From Fibrobacter succinogenes (GTDB lineage Bacteria; Fibrobacterota; Fibrobacteria; Fibrobacterales; Fibrobacteraceae): a stretch of DNA of 64,000 nucleotides. Numbering within the stretch: position 1 is the first letter of the stretch; every line of letters begins with the position of its first letter. The position numbers were made by a program, and so were the translations under genes. The notes beneath the pieces are model-generated. The model saw nothing but the letters and a program-made list of their open reading frames with translations. It searched no databases and had not been told where the DNA came from. Shown one piece after another: positions 24,853 to 35,018 of this stretch. The DNA lies in NCBI GenBank assembly GCA_902791475.1, contig CADAWC010000009.1:28777-92776 (forward strand). The letters are read 5' to 3'.

Positions 24853-27771
24853 TTAATGCGCTTCTAGCCAATTTTTGCCGAATCCGACGCTGGCAACGAG
24901 TGGAACTTTAAGTTCCATTGCACCTTCCATTTCGGACTTGACCATCTGCGAGAGCGTTTCGACTTGATCGCGCGGGCATTCGAAAACAAGTTCGTCGTGC
25001 ACCTGGAGCATCATGCGGAGTGGGAGGTTCTCGTCGTTAATGCGTTTTTGTATGCGTATCATGGCAATCTTGATGAGGTCGGCGGCACTGCCTTGCACGG
25101 GCGTGTTCACGGCCATGCGTTCAGCCATTTGCGATTCCATGCGATCGGAACTGTCGATGCCTGCGATGTAGCGGCGGCGTCCAGAGAGCGTTTCAACATA
25201 GCCGTCGCGGTGGGCAGCGGCCTTGGTGTCGTCGATGAACTTTTGCACGCCCTGGTACATTTCGAAGTAGCCGTCGATAAAGCTCTTGGCCTGTGCCATC
25301 GGAATTTTTAGGTCGCGGGAGAGGCGGAAGGCGGTCATGCCGTAAAGCACGCCGAAGTTCACGACCTTCGCGTCGCGGCGCATGTCGGCGGTCACGCTGT
25401 CCAGCGGCACGCGGTTGATGGCGGCTGCTGTGCGGGCGTGAATGTCGATGCCTTCCTTGTAGCTTTCGATGAGCGCTTCGTCTCCGCTCAGGTGTGCGAG
25501 CATGCGGAGTTCAATCTGCGAGTAGTCCACCGCGAGAATCACATTGTTCGGGTTCTGCGGAACGAATGCGGCGCGGATTTGCTTGCCGAGTTCGCTGCGG
25601 ACGGGGATGTTTTGCAAGTTCGGGTCGCGGCTCGAAAGGCGGCCTGTTGCCGTACCCCACTGGATAAAGCTTGTGTGGATGCGCTTGGTGTCCGGGTTCA
25701 CGAGTGTCGGTAGCACGGAAACGTAGGTGCTCTGCATCTTCTTGAGTTCGCGGTATTCGATGACGGCGAAAACAATCGGGTGTGCGCTGCGGAAGCTGAG
25801 TTCTTCGAGGACGGCGGCGTCGGTGCTGCGCTTTTTGATTTCGGGGAGTCCGAGCGTGTCGAAGAGCACTTCACCGAGCTGCTTGGGCGAGCCGATGTTG
25901 AATTCGCAGCCTGCCATGTCGCAGATTTCTTTTTCGAGCTTTTCGATGCGGTGCTGCAAATCAGTTTCGAGTTTCTTGAGAATCTTGGTATCGACGAATG
26001 CGCCAACGCCTTCCATCTGGTAAAGCACCTTGAGGAGTGGCATTTCTTGGCTGAAAAAGTACTTTTCGTAGTCGTACTTCTGGAGCTTGGCGCGGAGCGG
26101 AGCCCAAAGGCGGAGCGTATACACGGCGTCTTCGGCGCCGTATTCGGTGGCGTCCTTGATGGGCGTGCGGTTGAACGTAATCTGGTTCTTGCCACGTCCG
26201 ATGAGATTCTCGATCGGGATCATCTCGTGCTGCAAAAGCTGCATGACCTGATTGTCGAGACCGAGCCCGGTTTGGCCGGGCGAGAGCATCCATGCGGCGA
26301 TGAGTGTGTCGACGATGTTCGCGGAGTCGATTTGCTTTTGCGTGAGTCCGAAGGTGCGGGCGAGAACGTGCAAGTCGAATTTGGCATTATGGAAAACAAG
26401 TGAACGCTTTGCACTGTCGGGATGCTTGGAACCGTTGTCGGAGCTGCCGCCGGGGAGTGTGCAAGAATCGTTCCAGAAATCAACGAACCACTTCTTTGTG
26501 GCGTTGAAGTCAAAGTTTCCACCCTTGCTGGCGGGGTACGGGAAACCGATATCGTCGGTATGGCCGAGCGGGATGTAATAGCCTTTAGGGACGCTTCCAT
26601 CTTTTGCGGCTGCGGCAAGGCAAAGCCCGACAATGTTGCATTGCATCGGATCCAGTCCGTCGGTTTCGGTGTCAATGCCGATTTCGGTCGCTTCGTCGAA
26701 TTCCTTTTTCATCTGTTCGAAGGTTTCTTCGTTATCAACGCAGATGTAAGTGGGCGGGAGGTCTACCGGGAAGCTTGCTTTTACGACTTTGCTGTTGCTA
26801 GAGTCGCCGGATGCATCATCGGAGGTGCCGTTGCTCTCGGCCCCCGTCGCTGAGTCGTCGGAGCCGTCGTTGCGCACGAATCCTGTTTTGCTCGGGACGT
26901 TTTCGAGCAATCGAATGAGGCTGTTGATTTCGTGCTCTTTGAAAATGCCTTCGAGCGTGTCGCTGTGGATGCCGCAGAATTCAAGGGCATCGAGGTTGCC
27001 GTGGTAGGCTCGCTTTGTCTGTAACGTCACGAGTTCGCGGCTGAGGAACGCCTGTTCCTTGTTGTTCGCGAGATTGTCGTGCAAACCTTTCTTCTTGATG
27101 TTGTCGAGGTTTGCGTAAATGTTGTCCATGTCACCATATTCAGTCAGCAGCTGGATGGCGGTTTTGGGGCCGACTTTCGGAACGCCCGGAACGTTATCGC
27201 TCGAGTCACCCATGAGGGCGAGGTAGTCGCGAATTTTTTCAGGCGGGATGCCGTATTTCTCAAGGACTTGTTGCGGTCCAAAATCGATGCCGTCGGCGCC
27301 TTTTTCCAAATGGAAAAGGTGAATTTTGTCGGTTACGATTTGCGACATGTCTTTGTCTTTGCTAATGATAATGACATGGTCGAAGCCTGCGTTGACAGCG
27401 GCTTCGGCGGCACTTGCCATCACGTCATCGGCTTCGTAGCCGGGTTCCGACAAAAGCGGAATGCCACTTGCTTCCAGGGATTCGCAAAGGAGCGGCATTT
27501 GCGCTGCCATTTCTTCGGGCATGGGGCCGCGATTGGCCTTGTAGTCTGGGTAAAGTTCGTGGCGGAAAGTCTTGGTGTGCGCGACATCGCGGGCAATCGC
27601 AAAATGTGTGGGCTTGTGTTTAGCCAAAATGCGGAGGACTGCGCCCCAGTAGCCGTGCATCATGGAAACTTCTTCGCCCTTGCTGTTGACGAGCGGGTTC
27701 TGGCTGTAAGCGTAGAACATGCGGAACGCGAGTGCGAATGAATCAAGAAGTAGTAAAGTCTTTTCTGCCAT
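24853..27771 (-). CDS. polA: DNA polymerase I
   Basis: This 972-residue repair and Okazaki-fragment polymerase has all three activities apparently intact. The 5' nuclease is residues 1 to about 290 (LLLLDSFALAFRMFYA, GYEADDVMAS, GDSSDNVPGVPKVGPKTA). The 3'-5' proofreading domain is about 345-545 (GIDTETDGL, VFHNAKFDLHVL, YGAEDAVYTL). The polymerase domain is about 575-972, with motif A DYSQIELRMLAHLSGD, motif B RRDAKVVNFGVLYG and motif C QVHDELVFE. A Ser/Asp-rich linker of about 30 residues near 300-330 is longer than usual. No neighbour is functionally linked. Confidence 0.97.
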   Translation of the reverse strand: MAEKTLLLLDSFALAFRMFYAYSQNPLVNSKGEEVSMMHGYWGAVLRILAKHKPTHFAIARDVAHTKTFRHELYPDYKANRGPMPEEMAAQMPLLCESLEASGIPLLSEPGYEADDVMASAAEAAVNAGFDHVIIISKDKDMSQIVTDKIHLFHLEKGADGIDFGPQQVLEKYGIPPEKIRDYLALMGDSSDNVPGVPKVGPKTAIQLLTEYGDMDNIYANLDNIKKKGLHDNLANNKEQAFLSRELVTLQTKRAYHGNLDALEFCGIHSDTLEGIFKEHEINSLIRLLENVPSKTGFVRNDGSDDSATGAESNGTSDDASGDSSNSKVVKASFPVDLPPTYICVDNEETFEQMKKEFDEATEIGIDTETDGLDPMQCNIVGLCLAAAAKDGSVPKGYYIPLGHTDDIGFPYPASKGGNFDFNATKKWFVDFWNDSCTLPGGSSDNGSKHPDSAKRSLVFHNAKFDLHVLARTFGLTQKQIDSANIVDTLIAAWMLSPGQTGLGLDNQVMQLLQHEMIPIENLIGRGKNQITFNRTPIKDATEYGAEDAVYTLRLWAPLRAKLQKYDYEKYFFSQEMPLLKVLYQMEGVGAFVDTKILKKLETDLQHRIEKLEKEICDMAGCEFNIGSPKQLGEVLFDTLGLPEIKKRSTDAAVLEELSFRSAHPIVFAVIEYRELKKMQSTYVSVLPTLVNPDTKRIHTSFIQWGTATGRLSSRDPNLQNIPVRSELGKQIRAAFVPQNPNNVILAVDYSQIELRMLAHLSGDEALIESYKEGIDIHARTAAAINRVPLDSVTADMRRDAKVVNFGVLYGMTAFRLSRDLKIPMAQAKSFIDGYFEMYQGVQKFIDDTKAAAHRDGYVETLSGRRRYIAGIDSSDRMESQMAERMAVNTPVQGSAADLIKIAMIRIQKRINDENLPLRMMLQVHDELVFECPRDQVETLSQMVKSEMEGAMELKVPLVASVGFGKNWLEAH

Positions 27772-27790
27772 GCTAGGGAATGTAGAAATA

Positions 27791-27821
27791 AGTAGGAAGT
27801 AGGAAGTAGGAGGTAGGAAGG
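27791..27821. repeat. Degenerate 7-base tandem repeat (AGTAGGA)
   Basis: AGTAGGA repeats about four times with small changes just upstream of polA. A related GTAGG-rich stretch lies at 39288-39318. Confidence 0.55.
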
Positions 27822-28027
27822 AAATTGTAGGAGAAAAGTGCTTGCATGGATATGACCGGGGCTAGCATTTAGCGCTTGAACGAAGTGAAAGCGCCGAAAT
27901 AGATGAGAGAACGGGCTTCGCCCTACAGACGAGAGACGAAAGAAAATAGGAGGCGGTAAATGGTGGGAAAAATGTGCTTGTGGGTGTTGCGCGAGACTGA
28001 AAAAATTCAAATTTCAAAAAAATGGCG

Positions 28028-28074
28028 AAATTTACGTGATAAAGTGTTCCTTTTAAATTTATTTCACGTAATTT
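28028..28074. repeat. Spaced inverted repeat AAATTTACGTGA / TCACGTAATTT
   Basis: Arms of 11-12 bases (one base unequal) lie around a 25-base AT-rich centre. A second copy of the same arm sequence lies 200 bases on. Confidence 0.5.
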
Positions 28075-28228
28075 GGCTATGTTGTTCGTGATGTTTTGAC
28101 TTAAAACTCTATTTTGGAAGAACTTTTTCCATAAAAAGGCTGAAAACGGAGCATGAATCCGTAATAAAAATGGTAAAAAATGAAAAAATATCCATTTTTT
28201 TAGAAATGTTGTTTAATTTGTTTGAAAA

Positions 28229-28270
28229 TTTACGTGAACAATCTTCTAATCTATGGCTTTTTCACGTAAA
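28229..28270. repeat. Spaced inverted repeat TTTACGTGAA / TTCACGTAAA
   Basis: Perfect 10-bp arms lie around a 22-base centre, beginning 29 bases beyond the nnr stop. The design (10-bp arms, about 20-base spacer) matches the three hairpins at 12349-12555, although the arm sequence is different. It could also help end nnr transcripts. Confidence 0.5.
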
Positions 28271-28298
28271 AAACGGCAAAAAACAAAATTTTCGAAAT

Positions 28299-30008
28299 TT
28301 ATTCGTTGTTTTGTACAAACGCTTTGTGCAGATTCTTAATCACATCGCTGGGGAGCATGCTAAATGCGCCAAGTTCTTCACGTGTGATGTGGCCTGCTTT
28401 CTGGTGCAAAAGTGCGCCGAGTACGGCTGCTTCGGGAGTTGCCAAACCTTGTGCGAGGAGTGCGACGATGATTCCCGAAAGTACATCTCCGCTGCCGCCC
28501 TTTGCCATGCCGGAATTCGCGACAGGAATGATATAAACGTTGCCATCAGGAGCTGCAATGTATGTTGGTGCGCCTTTTAGCAGAATGACTTTATTTGTGC
28601 TGGTAGCGATTTCTCTTAAACGGCTCGGAATGGCAAAGCTGCTATTCGGAAGAGCGCCGAAGAGTCTTGCAAATTCTCTCACATGTGGCGTCAAAATAGC
28701 AGGCTGCTGTAAATTGCGCAGGTATTCGGTGACTGCCTGAACTGTCGCTTTCTCGTCATGAAATACCATGCCGCATCTGGGTTCAGCGTCGTCCAACATT
28801 GCAATTGCATTTAATGCATCGGCATCAATGACTGTTGGAGCCTTGAGCTGCGGGAGTAATTCGAGAATGGCTCGGACAGTGACTAAATTTGTAGAAAGAC
28901 CGGGGCCGATGGCGATTGCGCTTGCGTGTTTTACACGATCTAATAACGTTGAAATGTTTTCTTGCCGTAGCGTTCCGCGGTGCATTGTGTCTTTGCCGAA
29001 ATCGTCGAGACTGCAAAAAACGGGTTCCGAAAGTTTAGCTTGGATAATCGGCGTAATTGCTTCGGTCGTTGCGAGAGTTACAAGACCTGCTCCACTGCGA
29101 AGCGCTGCCTCTGTGCAAAGCGCAGCGGCACCCGGCATGTCTTTGGATCCTGCAATAATGAATGCGGTTCCTTGATTCCGCTTATCGCCCCATTCGTTTC
29201 GCTTGGGCAAAAGCTGCGAAATGTAATCTTCTGTAACGAGGTAATTCTTTTCATCAAATTGCTGAATGACTTCGCTGGGGTAGTTGAGTTGGGCGACTAC
29301 GGCTTTCCCAAATGCGGAGCAGCTTTCTTTTACGTATGCGTCTAATCGCGGAAATCCGAACAACATTGTTTCGTTCGCTTGAATGCAAATGTTGTTTCGA
29401 ACATGCGTTGCAGAATCGTAACCGGTAGGGGCGTCTGCGGCGATGACGGGGGTTTCGCTCTCGTTTATTATTCGTACGATTTCTGCAAATTCGGGGCGAA
29501 GCTCTCCCTTGGCGCCGTTTCCGAGCATGCAGTCGACGATAAGTTGAAAGTCTTCATGCAAAAAGAGAGGTGCTTGCTTAGCTTTTTCGGTGATTGTCTT
29601 AAAGTCGGTGAGTGCGCCACCTGCCTGTTGAAAATCATCAAGGGCGAGCTTAGCTTCGTTCTTGAATTTGCTTTCTGGAGCGAGGCTGAAGACTGTGCAA
29701 TGAATCCCTGCTTGCAAAAGATGCTTGGCAAGTACAAGCCCATCGCCGCCGTTGTTCCCGCCGCCTATAAAAATGGCAACGGATTTTGTGCAATGGCTGA
29801 TAGGGTCTTCGACTATTTTGCTTTGAACAAACTTGAATAGCGCAAGACCCGCCTCTTGCATTAACGTGTATCCGTTTTGGATAACGTCTTTTTCAGAAGG
29901 TTCGCTCGTAGTCTTTTTGGCCAAAAATTCTTTTGACGCTGCGTCGAGATTGCGCATGCTTTCGGTCGAAAGGACCGGCTGCAAATTTAAGGACTGGAGC
30001 GAACGCAT
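28299..30008 (-). CDS. nnr: Bifunctional NAD(P)H-hydrate epimerase / dehydratase
   Basis: This 569-residue enzyme repairs damaged NAD(P)H. The N-terminal YjeF_N domain (about 10-225) is the epimerase, with FIGGGNNGGDGLVLA and VDCMLGNGAKGEL. The C-terminal YjeF_C domain (about 255-565) is the ADP-dependent dehydratase, a ribokinase-fold protein: FIIAGSKDMPGAAALC, ALRSGAGLVTLAT, IGPGL, ILTPHVREFARL and AKGGSGDVLSGII. Both halves keep their key motifs. It starts four bases after the outer-membrane protein gene ends, so the two are probably co-transcribed, although their functions look unrelated. Confidence 0.95.
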   Translation of the reverse strand: MRSLQSLNLQPVLSTESMRNLDAASKEFLAKKTTSEPSEKDVIQNGYTLMQEAGLALFKFVQSKIVEDPISHCTKSVAIFIGGGNNGGDGLVLAKHLLQAGIHCTVFSLAPESKFKNEAKLALDDFQQAGGALTDFKTITEKAKQAPLFLHEDFQLIVDCMLGNGAKGELRPEFAEIVRIINESETPVIAADAPTGYDSATHVRNNICIQANETMLFGFPRLDAYVKESCSAFGKAVVAQLNYPSEVIQQFDEKNYLVTEDYISQLLPKRNEWGDKRNQGTAFIIAGSKDMPGAAALCTEAALRSGAGLVTLATTEAITPIIQAKLSEPVFCSLDDFGKDTMHRGTLRQENISTLLDRVKHASAIAIGPGLSTNLVTVRAILELLPQLKAPTVIDADALNAIAMLDDAEPRCGMVFHDEKATVQAVTEYLRNLQQPAILTPHVREFARLFGALPNSSFAIPSRLREIATSTNKVILLKGAPTYIAAPDGNVYIIPVANSGMAKGGSGDVLSGIIVALLAQGLATPEAAVLGALLHQKAGHITREELGAFSMLPSDVIKNLHKAFVQNNE

Positions 30009-30012
30009 TTGA

Positions 30013-30831
30013 TTAAATGAACCAGTAGGTTACGCCGAACTTGAACATCATCGTGTGGGCGCCCTTCAGGTTGATTGTTGCCCATTTGACGGTGCTTTTG
30101 CTCTTTTCGTCTTTGATGCTGTTCATGTCGCCTTCGTACTTCACGTCGGGGAATACTTCAGTGAATCCCATGTACCAACGGAAGTTGAGGCTCAGGTTTT
30201 CCATGACGTAGTAGCCGGCGCCAAAGTTGATGCCGAATTCAGCTGCGGATTGGTCAATGTTTTCAAATTCGTTTTTCTTACCGTCATAGGTGTATTCGCT
30301 GTTGACGTTGATGGAAATTTGCGGAGCGACTTCCAAGAAGAATCCGCCTCCGAGAATGCCGCGGATGTAGAATTCGAAATCGAGGAACATCTGGTTGTAG
30401 CATCTTTCGATATCGTCTTCTTCGTGGCTGAGGTTGAAGAAACGGAACAAAATTTCAGGAGCGAACTGGAGTCCTTTTACGATGTTGAATCGGGCTGCAA
30501 GGCCAAATTCACCGCCTAAACCAGTAGGGTCGTCGAGACCGTCAGACTTGAGATCTTTAAATCCCCAGAAATTTCCGTAGATGAAAGCTGCTCTTGCTCC
30601 GATACCAATGGGGTTCTTTTTCGGAGCGGGTTCTGCTTGCTGTCCGTCAATGGGCATGGCTTCGTTAGCTTGGGCTTCTGTAGCTATTGCCTGTGGAGCG
30701 GCTGCTTGAGCCGGGGCTGCTTGCGTTGAAACTACTTGCGGTGCGTTTTCAATGGGCTGGTCAATCGGCTGTGCGGTTGCAATGGCTGTTGCGCAAAGTG
30801 CGGTCAAAATGACGGTTGCAAATTTCTTCAT
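30013..30831 (-). CDS. Outer-membrane beta-barrel-like protein
   Basis: This 272-residue protein has signal peptide MKKFATVILTALCATAIATA. An Ala/Gln/Pro-rich stretch (about 20-65) follows, then alternating hydrophobic strands typical of a small outer-membrane barrel (IGIGARAAFIYGNFWG, FGLAARFNIVKGLQFAPEILF, FGINFGAGYYVMENLSLNFRWY). It ends MMFKFGVTYWFI with a terminal aromatic residue, as barrel proteins do. The ATG at 30831 is chosen because AAGGAGATTTT precedes it; an upstream ATG seven codons earlier has no such site. The family resembles OmpA/porin-like barrels without a peptidoglycan-binding domain. Its ligand is unknown. It is first in a two-gene unit with nnr. Confidence 0.8.
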   Translation of the reverse strand: MKKFATVILTALCATAIATAQPIDQPIENAPQVVSTQAAPAQAAAPQAIATEAQANEAMPIDGQQAEPAPKKNPIGIGARAAFIYGNFWGFKDLKSDGLDDPTGLGGEFGLAARFNIVKGLQFAPEILFRFFNLSHEEDDIERCYNQMFLDFEFYIRGILGGGFFLEVAPQISINVNSEYTYDGKKNEFENIDQSAAEFGINFGAGYYVMENLSLNFRWYMGFTEVFPDVKYEGDMNSIKDEKSKSTVKWATINLKGAHTMMFKFGVTYWFI

Positions 30832-30960
30832 AAAATCTCCTTTTTGAGGCAATCCTGGTGATTAACCCCTAACTTGTAATGAAAATATAATAAAGGAGGC
30901 TTTGTCTTGTTGTCGTAACAGATGCTAATGAGTTTTTTTGGAGGGGAATGAACCTTTGCC

Positions 30961-31328
30961 ATGTTAAATGAAATTTTGCAACACGCGGTGAAGCGGATCG
31001 CGGAGAATCTGCTGTGAATGTGGCGAATCTTGTGGATGCCATGAACACGGCGAACACGACCATCATCACGGCGCTTCGGCAGGCTCAAGGACCTTGGCGC
31101 ATTCCGAGCCTGTTTCTAAAACGTATCGCGTGAACGGCATGAATTGCAGCCACTGCAAGGCGAGCGTCGAAAAGGCGGTTCGCCCGCTCGATGGAGTCGT
31201 ATTTGCCGAAGCCGATGTCGCGAGCAAGTCGTTGCACGTGGAATGGCACGACGATGATGATATCGATATCGCTGCTTTAAAAAAACGCTGTTGAAGAAGC
31301 TGGCTTTGAGTTCGCCGGCGAGGCTTAA
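30961..31328 (+). pseudogene. Heavy-metal-binding (HMA) domain gene, frameshifted
   Basis: The frame at 31094-31294 encodes an HMA domain with the copper-chaperone-like motif GMNCSHC. Upstream, in the same frame and without a start codon, lies a Cys/His-rich metal-binding stretch (CCECGESCGCHEHGEHDHHH, from about 31010). The domain is cut short at a TGA (31292-31294) just after a seven-A run (31279-31285). Dropping one A there restores the expected ending NAVEEAGFEFAGEA and a stop at 31328. A plausible start, ATG at 30961 (MLNEILQHAVKRIAENLL), lies in another frame. Two shifts suggest decay of a metal transporter or chaperone gene, or sequencing errors. No ATPase or permease domain remains nearby. 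Confidence 0.65.
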
Positions 31329-31381
31329 ACTTAAACTTCGCTTAAAACGGAGAAGCCCGCTTTCGCGGGCATGACTGTGTT

Positions 31382-34000
31382 TTAAACTTCGCCGATTCTA
31401 ACAAGCTTTAACAATGGCATTCCGGCTTCTCGGCTTTCGTCAAGATTGACCGTGAAATCAATGCTCCAGTCGTTGAATCCTTCTTCGTCCTGGAGCATTT
31501 GCTGTATCTGCATAATGTTCCCTTCGTACGTGACGATGGTATGGCTGAGTGCTCGGCCTTCCACGTCCATGCGGAACTTGTGATGCTCGGCAGTGTAGGC
31601 GGCCATCGTTTCGATGAGCCGTTTTTCTGTCCATGGGATACCTTCGGCGTCCGCTAAAAGTTCGCCTTCGGCAAGGTCGTCGGCGAGACTGTCCAGAACA
31701 TCCGAGAAGTCCTGCTTTTGCAAACTCATCATGATTTGGAAAATGCGCTGACGCACCATGTTGAGGAATCGCTTCTTGTCGTAGGTGATGTCTGCGGCGG
31801 CCTTGTCTGCACCGAATGCCTTTTCTGCATCGTCTTCGGCAGTTCCAGCGTCCAAGCGTTTCTGGTAATCTTCCGGGTGCGCCATCTTTTCCCATTCTTC
31901 GAGCAGACTGGAGTCCACGCGGCGGATCATTTCGCCGAGGTAGTCCTGCATTTCCAAGAGTTCTTCGTTTTTGTAGCCGTCAGGCACGGTCTGCGAAAGC
32001 ACCTTGTAAACTCCGTTCAAATGGCGAAGCAAAATCGCTTCCATGCGCTGCAAGTTGTACTGCTTTACGTAACCGCTAAATGTCGTGAAATTCTCGAACA
32101 TCTCGCGCACGATGGACTTGGGCTCAATGTTTTCGTCCACCCACGGATGAATGTCGGCAAAAGCATCGAACGTGTCGTAAATAAAATCACGCAGCGGTTT
32201 CGGGTATTCGACTTTTTCAAGCTCTTCGAGGCGCTGGTTGTATTCCATGCCTTGCGCCTTGAGTTCGTTCATGCGGGCATCGCGAGCCTTGCTCTGCTGG
32301 ATGCGCAAAATCGCATCGGGATTCTCGAGGATGCTTTCGCACAAGGTAATCACGTCCAGTGCGTATTCCGGCGAATCCTTGTCGAGCTTCGGGAGCGTGT
32401 CTAGCAGGTACAGCGATAGCGGCTGGTTCATCGAAAAGTCGTCTTGCAAGTTCATGTTCACGCGCAAGTGGCTGTAACCCGGAGCTACAGCCGGCACGAA
32501 TTCGATAATCTTCTTTTCGACGAGGCTCCTGAACAGCAAAAATGCGCGGTGCTGCAACTGCTTCTTGCTCGCTGCACTTTCATGGCAATCCTTGAGGAGC
32601 GCGCGCATGGCGCGGCAACCGTCCGTCGGGCGGCTCAAGATGTTCAAAAGCATTCCGTGATTCACTTGGAAGCTTGATGTCAGCGGTTCCGGAGATGCGT
32701 CAATCAAACGTTTGAATGTGTTTTCATCAAACGGAATGTAGCCATGTTCAGGCGGTTTTCGCTTCTGGAATTTTTTGCCTGTCGTGCGTGACTTCGCTTC
32801 GAGTTTCAGATTCTCGATGACGTGCTCGGGCGCTTGTGCAACAACGTAACCGACATTGTCAAAACCTTTACGGCCTGCGCGGCCTGCAATCTGGTGGAAA
32901 TCTCGCGCGGTCAAAATGGCGGTCTTATCGCCGCTGTACTTGCAGAGCTGCGTGAAAAGCACTGTGCGGATAGGTACGTTCACGCCCACGCCGAGCGTAT
33001 CCGTTCCGCAGATGACTTTGAGCAATCCTTGCTGGGCGAGCTTTTCGCAAAGAATGCGGTACTTCGGCAAAAGCCCCGCGTGGTGCAGCCCAATGCCTTG
33101 CTTGAGCCAACGCTTGACATCCGGACCATACGGGCTTGAAAATCGGACTTCCTTGATTGCTTCGTTGATCTTGACTTTTTCTTCTTTGGTGCAGAGGTCA
33201 AGACTCATGAAGTTCTGCGCATTGCTTGCCGCTGCCGCCTGTGTGAAGTGGACGACGTAAACGGGAGCCTTGCCCTCGTTCACGAGCTTTTGCACTTCGG
33301 TCGAAATTTCGGTAGTGCTGTAGCTAAAGTCGAGCGGCACCGGGCGTTGCGTGGAGCGGACAGTTACGGACTCGCGGCCTGTGTGCTTGGTCATGTCGCG
33401 CTCGAAAAATTCCGTAGCGCCAATGGTGGCGCTCATCAAGAGGAATCTCGATTGTGGGAGCGTTAAAAGCGGAACTTGCCAAGCGACACCGCGTTCCTTG
33501 TCGCTGTAATAATGGAACTCGTCCATCACGATGTCTGTGATGGTAAGAGATTCGCCTTCGCAGAGCGCCATGTTCGAAAGAATTTCGGCCGTGCAGCAGA
33601 TGATGGGGGCGTCGCGGTTGACGGTTGCATCGCCAGTCGAAAGCCCGACGTTCTCGGCGCCGAATTCCTTACAGAGCGCCATCCATTTTTCGTTCACCAA
33701 AGCCTTGATGGGGCAGGTGTAAACGCTTCTGCGCCCGTGCACAAGACTGTCGAAATGCAAAGCAAGCGCGACCATGGATTTACCACTACCGGTCGGCGTG
33801 TTGAGGATAACGTTCTTGCCGTCCAAAAGTTCCAAAATCGCTTCTTCTTGTGCTGGGTACAACGTTGTACCGCGGCTCTCTGCCCACGCCATAAATTGTT
33901 CTAAAACGTCTTCGGACGAAATATCGGAACGGTGTCCGTTGAACTTTTCAATCAGTTCGTTCAAAAAATCTTTGAGAATTCGCTTGTTTTGCTCTGCCAT
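31382..34000 (-). CDS. Ski2-like DExH-box helicase with DUF3516-type C-terminus
   Basis: This 872-residue ATP-dependent RNA or DNA helicase has a Walker A motif NTPTGSGKS near 68-75, Walker B/DExH motif VMDEFHYY near 158-161, motif [11 protein letters not shown], the helicase C-domain with [16 protein letters not shown], and motif [12 protein letters not shown]. The remaining 430 or so residues are helical, with no zinc or WYL motif seen. They resemble the DUF3516 C-terminus known from actinobacterial helicases. An RNA-processing role is usual for Ski2-like proteins, but bacterial members are little studied. It is transcribed away from rfbA, with 74 bases between the two starts. Confidence 0.88.
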   Translation of the reverse strand: MAEQNKRILKDFLNELIEKFNGHRSDISSEDVLEQFMAWAESRGTTLYPAQEEAILELLDGKNVILNTPTGSGKSMVALALHFDSLVHGRRSVYTCPIKALVNEKWMALCKEFGAENVGLSTGDATVNRDAPIICCTAEILSNMALCEGESLTITDIVMDEFHYYSDKERGVAWQVPLLTLPQSRFLLMSATIGATEFFERDMTKHTGRESVTVRSTQRPVPLDFSYSTTEISTEVQKLVNEGKAPVYVVHFTQAAAASNAQNFMSLDLCTKEEKVKINEAIKEVRFSSPYGPDVKRWLKQGIGLHHAGLLPKYRILCEKLAQQGLLKVICGTDTLGVGVNVPIRTVLFTQLCKYSGDKTAILTARDFHQIAGRAGRKGFDNVGYVVAQAPEHVIENLKLEAKSRTTGKKFQKRKPPEHGYIPFDENTFKRLIDASPEPLTSSFQVNHGMLLNILSRPTDGCRAMRALLKDCHESAASKKQLQHRAFLLFRSLVEKKIIEFVPAVAPGYSHLRVNMNLQDDFSMNQPLSLYLLDTLPKLDKDSPEYALDVITLCESILENPDAILRIQQSKARDARMNELKAQGMEYNQRLEELEKVEYPKPLRDFIYDTFDAFADIHPWVDENIEPKSIVREMFENFTTFSGYVKQYNLQRMEAILLRHLNGVYKVLSQTVPDGYKNEELLEMQDYLGEMIRRVDSSLLEEWEKMAHPEDYQKRLDAGTAEDDAEKAFGADKAAADITYDKKRFLNMVRQRIFQIMMSLQKQDFSDVLDSLADDLAEGELLADAEGIPWTEKRLIETMAAYTAEHHKFRMDVEGRALSHTIVTYEGNIMQIQQMLQDEEGFNDWSIDFTVNLDESREAGMPLLKLVRIGEV

Positions 34001-34074
34001 AATGTGCTAAAAATAACTTTTTGAAAAATCTTTCGTAAGAAGTTTTCTATTTTCGAAATCATAGGAGAATTGTT

Positions 34075-34962
34075 ATGAAAGGAATCGTACTCGCTGGGGG
34101 CTCCGGCACACGTCTGTATCCGCTCACGATGGTCACATCGAAGCAACTTTTGCCGGTTTACGACAAGCCCATGATTTATTACCCGCTTTCGACTTTGATG
34201 TTGGCGGGCATTCGTGACATTCTCATCATCTCCACACCGACTGATTTGCCGAACTTTGAACGCTTGCTTGGTGACGGCTCTGCCATGGGCCTCAACTTGA
34301 GCTACAAAGTGCAGCCGAGCCCGGATGGACTTGCCCAGGCATTCATTTTGGGCGAAGAATTTATCAGAAACGATTGCTGCGCGATGGTTCTCGGCGACAA
34401 CATCTTCTACGGAAACGGCTTCAGCCAGCTTTTGAAGGCTGCTGTCAAGAACGCCGAAGAAAACGGCCGAGCGAGCGTGTTTGGCTACTACGTCGAAGAT
34501 CCGGAACGCTTTGGCGTCGTGGAATTTGACGATAATGGCAAGGTGATTTCTGTCGAAGAAAAGCCGAAGGAACCGAAGAGCAATTACGCCATAACGGGCC
34601 TTTACTTCTATGACAATCGCGTAGCGGGCTATGCTAAGGTGCAAAAACCGAGTGCTCGTGGCGAACTTGAAATTACTGACCTCAACAAGACTTATCTCGA
34701 CAAGGGCGAACTCGACGTGAAACTCCTTGGTCGTGGTTTTGCTTGGCTCGATACCGGTACGATGGATAGCCTCATTGAAGCGGGCGAGTTCGTGAAAATG
34801 GTTGAAAATCGCCAGGGTATCCAGATTTCTGCCATCGAAGAAATTGCATACAAGAACGGCTGGATTAGCAAAGAAAAGCTCTTGGAATCTGCCGCCAAGT
34901 ATGGCAAGTCGCCTTATGGCCAGCACCTCAAAAAGGTTGCCGAAGGCAAAATCCACTACTAG
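34075..34962 (+). CDS. rfbA: Glucose-1-phosphate thymidylyltransferase
   Basis: This enzyme makes dTDP-glucose from dTTP and glucose-1-phosphate, the first step of dTDP-rhamnose synthesis. The 295-residue protein has the nucleotide-binding signature [16 protein letters not shown] at its N-terminus, then [46 protein letters not shown] and [11 protein letters not shown]. The length matches RmlA. AGGAG precedes the ATG. It is separated from rfbB and rfbC by the three-lipoprotein array and has its own terminator, so the pathway is not a single operon here. Confidence 0.97.
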   Translation: MKGIVLAGGSGTRLYPLTMVTSKQLLPVYDKPMIYYPLSTLMLAGIRDILIISTPTDLPNFERLLGDGSAMGLNLSYKVQPSPDGLAQAFILGEEFIRNDCCAMVLGDNIFYGNGFSQLLKAAVKNAEENGRASVFGYYVEDPERFGVVEFDDNGKVISVEEKPKEPKSNYAITGLYFYDNRVAGYAKVQKPSARGELEITDLNKTYLDKGELDVKLLGRGFAWLDTGTMDSLIEAGEFVKMVENRQGIQISAIEEIAYKNGWISKEKLLESAAKYGKSPYGQHLKKVAEGKIHY

Positions 34963-34991
34963 AGCTTGAATTTAGCATGTCAACTCTTTAC

Positions 34992-35018
34992 GCCCGGCAT
35001 TGCGACCGGGCTTTCTTT
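34992..35018 (+). terminator. Terminator after rfbA
   Basis: GCCCGG pairs with CCGGGC over an 8-base loop, followed by TTTCTTT. Confidence 0.8.

Larger units (their letters stand above)
27772..28298. other. Intergenic region with simple repeats and two hairpins, no gene seen
   Basis: These 527 bases between the polA start and the nnr stop hold no credible frame. From the polA side: a GTAGGAA simple repeat (27791-27821), a short hairpin GCGCTT/AAGCGC near 27870-27891, GGGCTTCGCCC near 27913-27923, and two spaced TTTACGTGA/TCACGTAA inverted repeats listed separately. Confidence 0.6.

Noticed and set aside
33961..34956. A long minus-strand frame opposite rfbA
   Set aside because: rfbA is unmistakable on the plus strand and the shadow lacks domains.
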